A stretch of DNA of 15,028 nucleotides from Deferribacteres bacterium (GTDB lineage: Bacteria; Thermosulfidibacterota; Thermosulfidibacteria; Thermosulfidibacterales; Thermosulfidibacteraceae), in assembly GCA_013153205.1 (NCBI GenBank), contig JAADEW010000071.1, positions 1 to 15,028 on the forward strand. Direction: 5' to 3'. This document shows, piece after piece, positions 1 through 6,769 of this stretch. The notes under the pieces are model-generated. The model worked only from the letters and a program-made list of their open reading frames with translations. It had not been told where the DNA came from and did no database searches. How positions within the stretch are numbered: position 1 is the first letter of the stretch; each line of letters opens with the position of its first letter. Both the position numbers and the translations under genes were made by a program.

Positions 1-1004
1 TTGGGACCGGTGATTATCAGCGTGGTAAAGTCCCTTCCCAAATCAAGGGTCAAAGGAACGGTCTCATCTCCCTTCACCCGATAAAGAACGGGATGCCTGC
101 CCTCTACGATGGTTACCACCCGTTTCTTTGTGATTCTGGGAATAGAAGCCTTAAAATCCCTTGCGTATTTAGCCTTGGCAAAGACGAAATCAAGATAACC
201 GGCAAGCCTCTGGTTATCCATAAGAGCACGGTGGTGTTTTCCCACAAGGGAGGTCAGGCTCCTCAGGATTTTTTCAACCTCCTTCTTTTCTCTCTTCGCA
301 AGCATGGCAAGTCTATTGTTAAGCTCAATAATCCCGTCAGGCTCAACGAAAGCCGTATAGCCTGTGGAAGAGGTGTCAACCACCATACCTCTTATATCCC
401 TTACCCTATCGGCTCTTACGGCAACCACATACCTCCCGTCCCTTATGTGGACATTTCTGTCCTGCAGGATTCTGGAAAACCGGGGGTTGTGGATTATCCT
501 CCTCAACCTTTCCGATATGGCTCTTTTCACTCCCCGTATCTGTCCCCTCACAGCTTCAAGCTCGGAAGAAGCCGTATCCCGCACTTCAGCGGAATCGTCT
601 ATAACCCTTCCAATTGAGCTTTTGAGCTCATCCAGAGGGGAAAAGCGCTGAACCAGCCGGGACAGGGTGGGATATTTCTCACCGCTTAACGCCCTCCTCA
701 AAACGGCAACGAGAACGAGAAACCTTTTGACCCTGAGCAGTTTGTCGGCGGAAAGCACCGCCCCTTCCAGTCTGGCAGACTCCAGAATGTCCCTCAAGTC
801 CTCTATATCCGCAAGGGGAAGCTCGTCCTCCACCTCAACGAACTCTATGGCTTCTTTCACCTCGGAAAACCAGCGGTTGACCCTGTCAAAATCGGTAACC
901 GGCGCCAAATCCTTAAGGGGCACCTCACCCAGGGGAGAAGAGAGATACCCCGCTAAAATCTCCTTTACCTTATCAAACTCAAGGGTTTCTAAAGAGTATT
1001 CCAT
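1..1004 (-). CDS. mutS2: Endonuclease/ATPase MutS2, N-terminal part (cut by window edge)
   Basis: The 334 visible codons read from an ATG at 1004 to the window edge. The protein begins MEYSLETLEFDKVKEILAGY, the usual MutS2 opening, followed by the long helical core/clamp region with the family sequences HIRDGRYVVAVRA, STGYTAFVEPDGIIELNN and EGRHPVL. The last visible residues are LIITGP, the start of the Walker A loop (GPNTGGKT in the family), so the ATPase and any C-terminal Smr domain lie outside the window. MutS2 is a MutS paralogue without the mismatch-recognition domain. It has been linked to suppression of recombination and, in Bacillus subtilis, to rescue of collided ribosomes. The start overlaps the yqeY stop (TAATG), and a GGAGG lies 5' of it inside yqeY, so translation is probably coupled. 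Identity is secure; the role in this organism is inferred. Confidence 0.95.
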   Translation of the reverse strand, partial: MEYSLETLEFDKVKEILAGYLSSPLGEVPLKDLAPVTDFDRVNRWFSEVKEAIEFVEVEDELPLADIEDLRDILESARLEGAVLSADKLLRVKRFLVLVAVLRRALSGEKYPTLSRLVQRFSPLDELKSSIGRVIDDSAEVRDTASSELEAVRGQIRGVKRAISERLRRIIHNPRFSRILQDRNVHIRDGRYVVAVRADRVRDIRGMVVDTSSTGYTAFVEPDGIIELNNRLAMLAKREKKEVEKILRSLTSLVGKHHRALMDNQRLAGYLDFVFAKAKYARDFKASIPRITKKRVVTIVEGRHPVLYRVKGDETVPLTLDLGRDFTTLIITGP

Positions 1005-1450
1005 TATCCTCCTAACTTTCTCTTAACCATTTCGTTAACCACTTTCCCGTCGGCTCTTCCCTTAACTCTGGGCATAACCAGCCTCATAACCTTTCCCATG
1101 TCCTTCATGGTGGCGGCTTCCGCCTCTTTAATTGCCTCGTCTATGATTTTCTCAAGCTCCTCTTCCGAAAGCTGTTCGGGCAGATAGGCTTCAAGTATCT
1201 TCAGCTCAGCCTCCTCTTTCTGGACGAGGTCCTCCCTTCCTGCGGATTTATACTGCTCTATGGACTCTTTACGCTGTTTGACCGCTTTCTGAATCAGGGC
1301 GTATATCTCCTCGTCACTCAGCTCGCCCTTTTTGTCAATCTCCTTGTTCTTAATCTCAGAAAGGAGAAGCCTCAAAGTGGATACCTTCGCCATATCCTTG
1401 GCTTTCATAGCCTCTTTCATGTCCGCCATTATCTTTTCCTTCACACCCAT
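1004..1450 (-). CDS. yqeY: GatB/YqeY domain protein
   Basis: A 148-residue, almost entirely helical and highly charged protein, the usual length for stand-alone YqeY. Recognisable family parts are the N-terminal KIMADMKEAMKAKDMAKVSTLRLLLSEIKN and, around residues 60-95, a segment of the type RKESIEQYKSAGREDLVQKE followed by EAYLPEQLSEEEL. The C-terminal half resembles the tail domain of the GatB subunit of tRNA-dependent amidotransferase, which contacts tRNA. The function of free YqeY is not firmly known; a tRNA-related role is inferred from the fold. The start is an ATG with GGAGG 5-6 nt upstream. The gene lies 9 nt after hpt and overlaps mutS2 by one base, so it sits in a block of translation-related genes rather than in the rpsU-yqeY-dnaG arrangement known from many bacteria. 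Confidence 0.92.
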   Translation of the reverse strand: MGVKEKIMADMKEAMKAKDMAKVSTLRLLLSEIKNKEIDKKGELSDEEIYALIQKAVKQRKESIEQYKSAGREDLVQKEEAELKILEAYLPEQLSEEELEKIIDEAIKEAEAATMKDMGKVMRLVMPRVKGRADGKVVNEMVKRKLGG

Positions 1451-1459
1451 AGCAACCTC

Positions 1460-1972
1460 CTACCCTTCATAGATAGCTACGCACTTGAGATTTCTATACT
1501 TTTCCGCACAGTCCATACCATACCCCACCACGAACTCGTTGGGTATCTCAAACCCAACATAGTCCACATCCACATCAACAGCCCTTCTTTCAGGCTTGTT
1601 CAAAAGCACGCACACCTCACAGTTTTTGGGCTTTTTAGCCTCTATCTCCTCTTTTATTCTCTTCAGGGTGTATCCCGCATCAAGTATGTCATCCACTATG
1701 AGCACGTTTTTTCCCTCAAGCTCTATTTCAGGAAAGTAGTCAATTCTGACCTCACCGCTTGAGACGGTGTTCATACCGTAAGAGGAAGCCTTAACGAAAT
1801 CGCAGAGAACATCAACCCCCTCAATCTCCCTCACAAGGTCTGCGGCAAAGATAAAAGCCCCTTTAAGAACGCAGACCACCACAAGTTCTTCTCCCCTGTA
1901 TTTCTCCGAAATCCTTCCGGCAAGCTCCTTAACCTTCTGTCTTATCGCATCTTCGTCAATGAGGACCTTCAC
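1460..1972 (-). CDS. hpt: Hypoxanthine(-guanine) phosphoribosyltransferase
   Basis: A 170-residue purine salvage enzyme that joins hypoxanthine or guanine to PRPP, giving IMP or GMP in the cytoplasm. The PRPP-binding motif VLIVDDILDAGYTL is at residues 90-103. The loop VCVLKGAF is at 33-40, and the C-terminal purine pocket and tail (VGFEIPNEFVVGYGMD) at about 139-154. The length is typical of bacterial Hpt. I place the start at the GTG at 1972, which overlaps the tilS stop as GTGA and has GGAGG 5 nt upstream. The longer open frame back to 2056 only adds 28 Arg/Glu-rich residues that are the tilS C terminus read in another frame. The tilS-hpt pair is a widespread linkage; the two proteins are reported to interact in Bacillus. 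Xanthine or guanine preference cannot be told from sequence. Confidence 0.95.
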   Translation of the reverse strand: MKVLIDEDAIRQKVKELAGRISEKYRGEELVVVCVLKGAFIFAADLVREIEGVDVLCDFVKASSYGMNTVSSGEVRIDYFPEIELEGKNVLIVDDILDAGYTLKRIKEEIEAKKPKNCEVCVLLNKPERRAVDVDVDYVGFEIPNEFVVGYGMDCAEKYRNLKCVAIYEG

Positions 1973-3345
1973 CCGTCCCTCCTTAACGCTTTTATCAAAA
2001 CCCCTCTGCCTGTTTCGGGCTTCAGGTCTTCCCTCTGCCTGTAGCCCACTATCCACAACACATTACCCTCTCTGTCAACCAGAAGCGGTATCTTTCCCCT
2101 TTCGCTTCTCGGCACCTTTTTATCCACGAAAAAGTCCTGCAACTTCTTTCTTCCCACGCCTTTAATCAGGATTCTATCCCCCGCTCTTTTATACCTCATG
2201 ATAAGCGGATATTTCAATTTTTCGGGGCTGAAAAGGGCATTCCATCTGCCGTCAACTATCAGGTTTGAATAATCGCCCTCGCTCACCTCAAAGAGGTAAT
2301 CCCCGAAAATGTAAGTCCCACACCCGGTTACCATCACCTCACCGTCAAACTCCGCATCCTCACCACCTTTTTTCACCACGAGGGTATCGTATTCTCTTAC
2401 GGCAACAATCCCCATGGGAAGAGAGACGGACCTGCTTCCCCTCTTCTCCGACGCCATCTTCAGAATCTCCTCCACATGTTTATATCCCAAAGCGTTAGGT
2501 AAACCCGGATAGAAGTATCTATACAGCAACTTAAACAGGAGCTTCCTCTTTATTATTGTGGGAAATTTTCTGAACTCTTTCAACGAAACAGTAAGCCTTC
2601 CCTCCTCATAGGAGTAATCAATAAGGCTGAGAGAGCGCTCCACCTCTTTCTCTATGAACTCGTGCTCCTGCCTCAAAACCTCAAGCGTCACAGAAAGGGT
2701 GTCCACCACCGATGGGTTTTTCTCTTTAAGAACGGGAATGAGCTTCAGCCTCACCCAGTTTCTCAGAATACTCAAATCCTCGTTGCTCTCGTCAACCACA
2801 AAAGGCATACCTCTCTCTTTGAGGTAAGAGAGCAACTCCTCCCTCTTCGTCTCTATCAAAGGCCTTATCCAGAAATCCCTTTTAGGCGGGATACCCTTCA
2901 GCCCCTCAAGGGAGCCGCCTCTTACCACCCTCAAAAGAAAGGTCTCCACATTGTCATCAAGGGTGTGGCCCAGCGCAACTTTAGAGTAGCCGTGCTCCTC
3001 CTTCATCCTCTCAAGAAACCCGTATCGGACAAACCGGGCGGCTTCCTCAAGCCCCAATCCCCTTTCCTCAGCCACAGACTTAACATCGGCTCTCTCAAAG
3101 TGAAAGGGAAGAGCAAATCGTAAGGCAAGCTCCCTAACAAAGGCAAGGTCCCTGTCTGCCGTATCCCTCAAACCGTGATGAAGATGGGCAACGCCAAGCT
3201 CTATTCCCAAACTGCCCGCAAGCTCGTGAAGAACACACAGCAGAGAAACAGAGTCGGCTCCCCCGGAAACTGCGACGAGAACCCTATCTCCCTCCTCCAC
3301 GAGGGAAAACTTGCGGATGGTCTCTTTTACCTTTTTAGCTATCAC
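1969..3345 (-). CDS. tilS: tRNA(Ile)-lysidine synthetase
   Basis: TilS uses ATP and lysine to convert the wobble cytidine of tRNA-Ile(CAU) to lysidine, so that it reads AUA codons and accepts isoleucine. The 458-residue protein has the PP-loop SGGADS at residues 27-32, the helix motif HLHHGLRDTA near 55-63, and ALGHTLDDNVETFLLRVVRGG, which carries the second nucleotide-binding residues. A central helical domain follows. The C-terminal TilS domain has MRYKRAGDRI, KKLQDFFVDKKVPRSERGKIPLLVD and LWIVGYR. Length and domain order are complete. The start is a GTG that overlaps the stop of the DJ-1 gene (GTGA); the upstream ribosome site is weak (AGG), so translation is probably coupled. ATA codons are frequent in this window, so the enzyme should matter to the cell. 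Confidence 0.96.
   Translation of the reverse strand: MIAKKVKETIRKFSLVEEGDRVLVAVSGGADSVSLLCVLHELAGSLGIELGVAHLHHGLRDTADRDLAFVRELALRFALPFHFERADVKSVAEERGLGLEEAARFVRYGFLERMKEEHGYSKVALGHTLDDNVETFLLRVVRGGSLEGLKGIPPKRDFWIRPLIETKREELLSYLKERGMPFVVDESNEDLSILRNWVRLKLIPVLKEKNPSVVDTLSVTLEVLRQEHEFIEKEVERSLSLIDYSYEEGRLTVSLKEFRKFPTIIKRKLLFKLLYRYFYPGLPNALGYKHVEEILKMASEKRGSRSVSLPMGIVAVREYDTLVVKKGGEDAEFDGEVMVTGCGTYIFGDYLFEVSEGDYSNLIVDGRWNALFSPEKLKYPLIMRYKRAGDRILIKGVGRKKLQDFFVDKKVPRSERGKIPLLVDREGNVLWIVGYRQREDLKPETGRGVLIKALRRDG
1978..1982 (-). promoter_or_regulatory. Ribosome binding site that fixes the hpt GTG start
   Basis: GGAGG lies 5 nt before the GTG at 1972, inside the end of tilS. It supports the 170-residue Hpt over a longer upstream start. 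Confidence 0.75.
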
Positions 3346-3914
3346 CTATAACCTAAAAGGGAACAGATAGCCCTGCCGAACTCGTCAGCGGCCCAGGGTC
3401 CTGCGGCGGTAACCACCCTGCCGCTGACCTCAACATCGGAACCGGTGTATCTCGCCCCATACATCATGAGCTGTCCCCTCACCCCTGCCCAGCATGTAGC
3501 TTTCCTCCCTGCCAGAATCCCGGCTTTGGCAAGGGCAACAGGAGATATGCATATGGCGGCTATGATTTTTCCCTCTTTATACGCTTCCTTCAGCTTGTTG
3601 AGAAGATAGCCATTTTTCCAGAAGACGGTAGCCCCGGAGCCTCCCACCAAAACCACGGCGGAAGCCTTATCCCAGTCCGCATCATAAATGGTCTTTTTAA
3701 CCTCAAAGGTCCCACCGAGCATCCCCTTGGCTATCCCCTTTCTTGTTGAAACCACCTCCACATCCGCACCGCACGAAGTCAAAACGTTCATGGTGTGGAA
3801 AAGCTCCTCATCCCTGAAGTTAACAGGCGCTATTACCATTATCACCTTTTTTTTCACCTGAGCGGAAACCACAAGGGGAAACATCAGCATCAGCACTATC
3901 AACAGTTTTTTCAT
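3342..3914 (-). CDS. Exported DJ-1/PfpI family protein
   Basis: A 190-residue protein with a clear signal peptide: MKKLLIVLMLMFPLVVSAQ, with a likely cleavage after VSA at residue 18. The rest is a single DJ-1/PfpI domain. APVNFRDEEL holds the conserved acidic residue (E37) and AAICISPVALAKAG is the nucleophile elbow with Cys122. VVLVGGSGA is near 87-95, and GRVVTAAGPWAADEFG is the late strand/helix of the family. Family members act as glyoxalases, chaperones, deglycases or peptidases, so the exact reaction cannot be named. The odd point is the signal peptide, which places this copy in the periplasm or on the membrane. The ATG is preceded by GGAGG at a spacing of 6, which supports this start although it lies 95 bp inside the preceding radical SAM gene. 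The stop overlaps the tilS start. Confidence 0.88.
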   Translation of the reverse strand: MKKLLIVLMLMFPLVVSAQVKKKVIMVIAPVNFRDEELFHTMNVLTSCGADVEVVSTRKGIAKGMLGGTFEVKKTIYDADWDKASAVVLVGGSGATVFWKNGYLLNKLKEAYKEGKIIAAICISPVALAKAGILAGRKATCWAGVRGQLMMYGARYTGSDVEVSGRVVTAAGPWAADEFGRAICSLLGYR

Positions 3915-4839
3915 CGCCTTCCTCCCTGACTGCGTAAAAAATGTTGTTGCCGAAAAGAACCTCTCTCACCTTACCTTCAGCTTTAAGGCGGGCGACGCAC
4001 TTGTCCACCACCCTGATGTCTTCTTTCAAAAGCTCCGCTATATCTGAAGCGGTGAGAGGCCTTCTCTTTATCGTGTCAAGAATTGCTTCCTCAAGCCCGG
4101 GCATTTCTGTCTTCTTATCTATGTGAGCCTCCCCAACGATAACCGCCTTCTCTCCAAAAAAAGCCCTCGCCTTCTCCAGAAAGGCTCTATCAACAGGGAA
4201 AACCGCCTCCGCCGGGGGTCTCACCACCGTATTCAGGTGAATCTCGTCCGGGCATATGTATTCAAGGGCGTCTTTCAGTGCCGAAAGCTCCTCGTCTGAA
4301 GTGTTGTATCCTTTCACAAAGAGCACCTCAACCGCCATTTTCCTGTGGGGATATTCCGTTCGGAAGGCTTTAAGCCCTTCAACGATGTCCTCCACCCTCA
4401 CCCCTTCACAGGGTTTGTTAATTCTTCTGAAGGTCTCCTCAACGGCGGAATCCAGAGATGGCAGGATGTAATCGCACAAAGCCGCCTCCCGCCTCACCTC
4501 CCTATCCCGAAACAGAGAGGCATTGGTTAAAAGGGCAAGCCTTGTAGAGGTAAGCTTCTTTATTTCAGAGGCAACAAAGCCGAATCTCACATTGAGGGTG
4601 GGCTCTCCAAATCCGGAAAAAGTGATGTAATCTGCAAAAAACCCACCATCAAGAACCCTTTTCAGCTCAGCCAGCACCTCTTCAGCCGGAACATACTCCC
4701 TTCTCTCAAGGGTCTTAACGGTTGTGCTGCCGCACTCGCAGTAAACGCAGTCAAAGGAGCAGACCTTAAACGGCACGAGGTCAACCCCAAGGGAAAGCCC
4801 CAGCCTTCTTGAAGGGACGGGACCGAAAATATACTTCAT
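3820..4839 (-). CDS. Radical SAM protein, COG0731 type, with C-terminal winged helix
   Basis: A 339-residue protein opening MKYIFGPVPSRRLGLSLGVD, typical of the COG0731 Fe-S oxidoreductases annotated as wyosine-synthetase-like in bacteria. The 4Fe-4S/SAM motif is CSFDCVYC (Cys27, Cys31, Cys34), followed by YITFSGFGEPTL at about 71-82 (glycine-rich SAM contact) and LTNASLF. Residues about 250-303 form a winged-helix-like segment (PLTASDIAELLKEDIRVVDK, then a wing ending NNIFYAV). The domain seems to end near residue 305. The last 31 residues (309-339) are polar, low in pattern, and overlap the DJ-1 signal-peptide region in another frame. The start overlaps the previous stop as ATGA with GGGA upstream. 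The substrate is unknown: bacterial members are not known to make wyosine, so that name should not be taken literally. Confidence 0.9.
   Translation of the reverse strand: MKYIFGPVPSRRLGLSLGVDLVPFKVCSFDCVYCECGSTTVKTLERREYVPAEEVLAELKRVLDGGFFADYITFSGFGEPTLNVRFGFVASEIKKLTSTRLALLTNASLFRDREVRREAALCDYILPSLDSAVEETFRRINKPCEGVRVEDIVEGLKAFRTEYPHRKMAVEVLFVKGYNTSDEELSALKDALEYICPDEIHLNTVVRPPAEAVFPVDRAFLEKARAFFGEKAVIVGEAHIDKKTEMPGLEEAILDTIKRRPLTASDIAELLKEDIRVVDKCVARLKAEGKVREVLFGNNIFYAVREEGDEKTVDSADADVSPCGFRSGEKKGDNGNSAC
3921..3925 (-). promoter_or_regulatory. Ribosome binding site of the DJ-1/PfpI gene
   Basis: GGAGG lies 6 nt before the ATG at 3914, embedded in the coding sequence of the upstream radical SAM gene. 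It supports translation from the signal-peptide start rather than from an internal Met. Confidence 0.75.
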
Positions 4840-5918
4840 GCCTGTTCCCTTTCGTATTCCGAGTGAATCTCCTCAAACAGCTCGTCAACGGAAATGATTC
4901 TATCCACCTCATAAACCCTCGCGCCGCAGAAGAAAAGCCCCTCCTCAACATCTCCTTCCTTTGCCTTTATAAGAGCTTCCGCTATACAGTAAGGAACCTT
5001 TCTGGGATTGCAGGGCTTGAGACAATGATAGGGACACTTCACGGGCCTCTTCTCCCCCCGCATCATGCTCTCAACGAAAGGGGTCTTAAGCGCCCTTGCG
5101 GGCATCCCCACGGGGCTCTTTATTATCACGATGTCCTCTTTTTTCGCCTTCACATACATCTCCTTGAAGGCGGAATCCGCATCACACTCATGGGTGGCCA
5201 CAAACCTCGTCGCCATCTGCACCCCGGAAGCCCCTCTCGACAGAGCCTCCTTCACCTCCCAGCCTCTGTAAATGCCGCCTGCAACGATAACGGGAATCCT
5301 GAATCCCGCTTTTATCCGCCACTTATCAACGATGTGAAGCACATCGTCCAGTATAGAGTAGATGTCGGGAGCCTCTTCTTTAACAAGCTCGTCCTCTTTG
5401 AAGCCGAGATGTCCTCCGGCAAGGGGTCCCTCTATAACAAAGGCATCGGGAAGCCTTTTATACCTTGACCACCAGCGCTTCAAAATTATTTCAGCCGCCC
5501 TTGCCGACGATATTATGGGGATAAGGCAGACATCCTTCCCTTCGGTCACCTCCGGAAGGCTGAAAGGAAGACCAGCCCCCGATATAATCACATCAGCCCC
5601 GGCATCAACGGCAATCTTCACCTTCTCCTCGTAATCGGTCACGGCAACCATGATGTTTATACCTATAGGTTTTCCGCCGGAAAGCTCCTTTGCCTTTCTT
5701 ATCTCCCTCTCAAGGACCACCTTGTCCGCCTCTTTCAGGTTGGCAAGCTCATTCCTTATCTCAAGCCCGATTGCGGCGGCGGCTATAACCCCCAGCCCAC
5801 CGGCTTTTGACACGGCAGAAGAAAGCCTGTGCAGAGAGATACCCACTCCCATCCCACCCTGTATAATGGGATGTTCAAACTCAAATTCCCCTATCACAAG
5901 AGAAGGCCATCGGCGCAC
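4836..5918 (-). CDS. Nitronate monooxygenase-like FMN protein with a Cys cluster
   Basis: A 360-residue TIM-barrel flavoprotein of the nitronate monooxygenase/2-nitropropane dioxygenase family. The N-terminal motif PIIQGGMGVGIS is at 17-28, GINIMVAV at 86-93, ISGAGLP at 112-118, and GPLAGGHLGF has the family His (His170). VIVAGGIYRG at 210-219 and GASGVQMATRF at 229-239 are the FMN-phosphate side of the barrel. Toward the C terminus is an insert, residues 295-311, with Cys295, Cys299, Cys303 and Cys311 (C-x3-C-x3-C-x7-C), which could bind a metal or Fe-S cluster. The GTG start at 5918 has GGAGG at a spacing of 6 and gives a 25-bp overlap with the DUF89 gene. A second GTG at 5897 overlaps the DUF89 stop but has no such site. 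FabK-type enoyl-ACP reductase is related, but there are no fatty-acid genes nearby and the protein is longer. The real substrate is unknown. Confidence 0.87.
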   Translation of the reverse strand: MRRWPSLVIGEFEFEHPIIQGGMGVGISLHRLSSAVSKAGGLGVIAAAAIGLEIRNELANLKEADKVVLEREIRKAKELSGGKPIGINIMVAVTDYEEKVKIAVDAGADVIISGAGLPFSLPEVTEGKDVCLIPIISSARAAEIILKRWWSRYKRLPDAFVIEGPLAGGHLGFKEDELVKEEAPDIYSILDDVLHIVDKWRIKAGFRIPVIVAGGIYRGWEVKEALSRGASGVQMATRFVATHECDADSAFKEMYVKAKKEDIVIIKSPVGMPARALKTPFVESMMRGEKRPVKCPYHCLKPCNPRKVPYCIAEALIKAKEGDVEEGLFFCGARVYEVDRIISVDELFEEIHSEYEREQA

Positions 5919-6769
5919 TCTACCCCTCCCTTTAATATCACTATATCACCCAAACGGGTGCCAAGTATAGAGGCAACCACATCACACTTGGTCCTGAGCA
6001 AAAAATAGACCCTTCTGGGGATGTCCTCCAGCGTTTCAAAATTCCCCTGCCCCTTGCTTATAACCACATCGCAGTCCCTGAACAGATGCTTGAACTCCTC
6101 AGTCACCCTATCAAAAACTATGCCAGGTCCATCGGAACCGCTGTCAACTATCTCCGCAAACTGCTGAATCCCCGCCTCAAGAGCGTCGCTGACTGTGGCG
6201 TCGTTTATTATAGGCTTCGCCCTTACGGCAAAAAATATCTTTTTGCCCATAGAGTAAAGCTCCTCCAGCAATATGCGGTCAAAAACCACCTCTCCTGCAT
6301 TATCCCCTATATACAGCACAGTTTTAGCCGAGCTGATGTCCTCCTTCAAATAGCTGTAGTGATTTATCCCTATGGGGATATTCTCAAAAGAGGCTATATC
6401 CTCAAGGGTGAAGTTGTGCCCTGCTCCGAAATCTATGATGTTTCCAATGATGGCTATCTTGACAGCCTCAAAAAGGGGGTCCTGAGCCTCTTTCACCCTC
6501 TTTTTAAGCTCCGGATAAAGCTTTAACGCCGTGCGGTTTGACTCCTTTTTTATCTCGTAATACGGGTCTTCCACCCCCGTAATCCGGGATATGATGTTGT
6601 AAACGTCGCGGGAAAGATACGGAGGGGGCAGATTATCAGGCGCATCTTTAAGATAGGCGAGCACCTCCTTCAACACCCGCTTCTTTTCGCTTTCGTCCGA
6701 GCCTATGACCTTACAGGCATTAAGAACCTGCCTGAGAAAACAGGGGTAGCATTCTGAGTGAATCACCAT
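5894..6769 (-). CDS. DUF89/ARMT1-like damage-control phosphatase
   Basis: A 291-residue protein of the DUF89 family, which are metal-dependent phosphatases thought to remove damaged or surplus phosphometabolites. It has the CxxC start of the prokaryotic (AF1104-like) branch, SECYPCFLRQ with Cys7 and Cys10. GNIIDFG is at 109-115, and the metal-site residues sit in YIGDNAGEVVFD (Asp156, Asn157), AKPIINDAT (Asn189, Asp190) and SKGQGNFETL at 238-247. The length agrees with the family. The ATG at 6769 has GGAGG 6 nt upstream, so it is well supported although it lies 50 bp inside the preceding radical SAM gene. The next gene begins 25 bp before this one ends. The natural substrate cannot be read from sequence; the neighbours (two radical SAM proteins and a flavoprotein) suggest a repair or clean-up role, which is inference. 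Confidence 0.9.
   Translation of the reverse strand: MVIHSECYPCFLRQVLNACKVIGSDESEKKRVLKEVLAYLKDAPDNLPPPYLSRDVYNIISRITGVEDPYYEIKKESNRTALKLYPELKKRVKEAQDPLFEAVKIAIIGNIIDFGAGHNFTLEDIASFENIPIGINHYSYLKEDISSAKTVLYIGDNAGEVVFDRILLEELYSMGKKIFFAVRAKPIINDATVSDALEAGIQQFAEIVDSGSDGPGIVFDRVTEEFKHLFRDCDVVISKGQGNFETLEDIPRRVYFLLRTKCDVVASILGTRLGDIVILKGGVECADGLLL
5925..5929 (-). promoter_or_regulatory. Ribosome binding site deciding the flavoprotein GTG start
   Basis: GGAGG lies 6 nt before the GTG at 5918. It favours this start over the GTG at 5897, which would give the usual 4-base overlap with the DUF89 stop but has no ribosome site at the right distance. Confidence 0.7.

Noticed and set aside
93..1026. Open frames on the plus strand opposite the MutS2 gene (93-617, 364-651, 667-1026)
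   Set aside because: They lie opposite a well-conserved MutS2 sequence, lack ribosome sites and recognisable motifs, and their composition is that of reverse-complement reading.
1973..2056. Longer Hpt start at 2056
   Set aside because: The extra 28 residues are the end of tilS in another frame. GTG at 1972 has a strong ribosome site and the standard GTGA overlap.
3839..3914. A shorter, cytosolic DJ-1 protein starting at the Met near residue 26
   Set aside because: It would nearly remove the overlap with the radical SAM gene, but it lacks a ribosome site, whereas the ATG at 3914 has GGAGG and encodes a convincing signal peptide.
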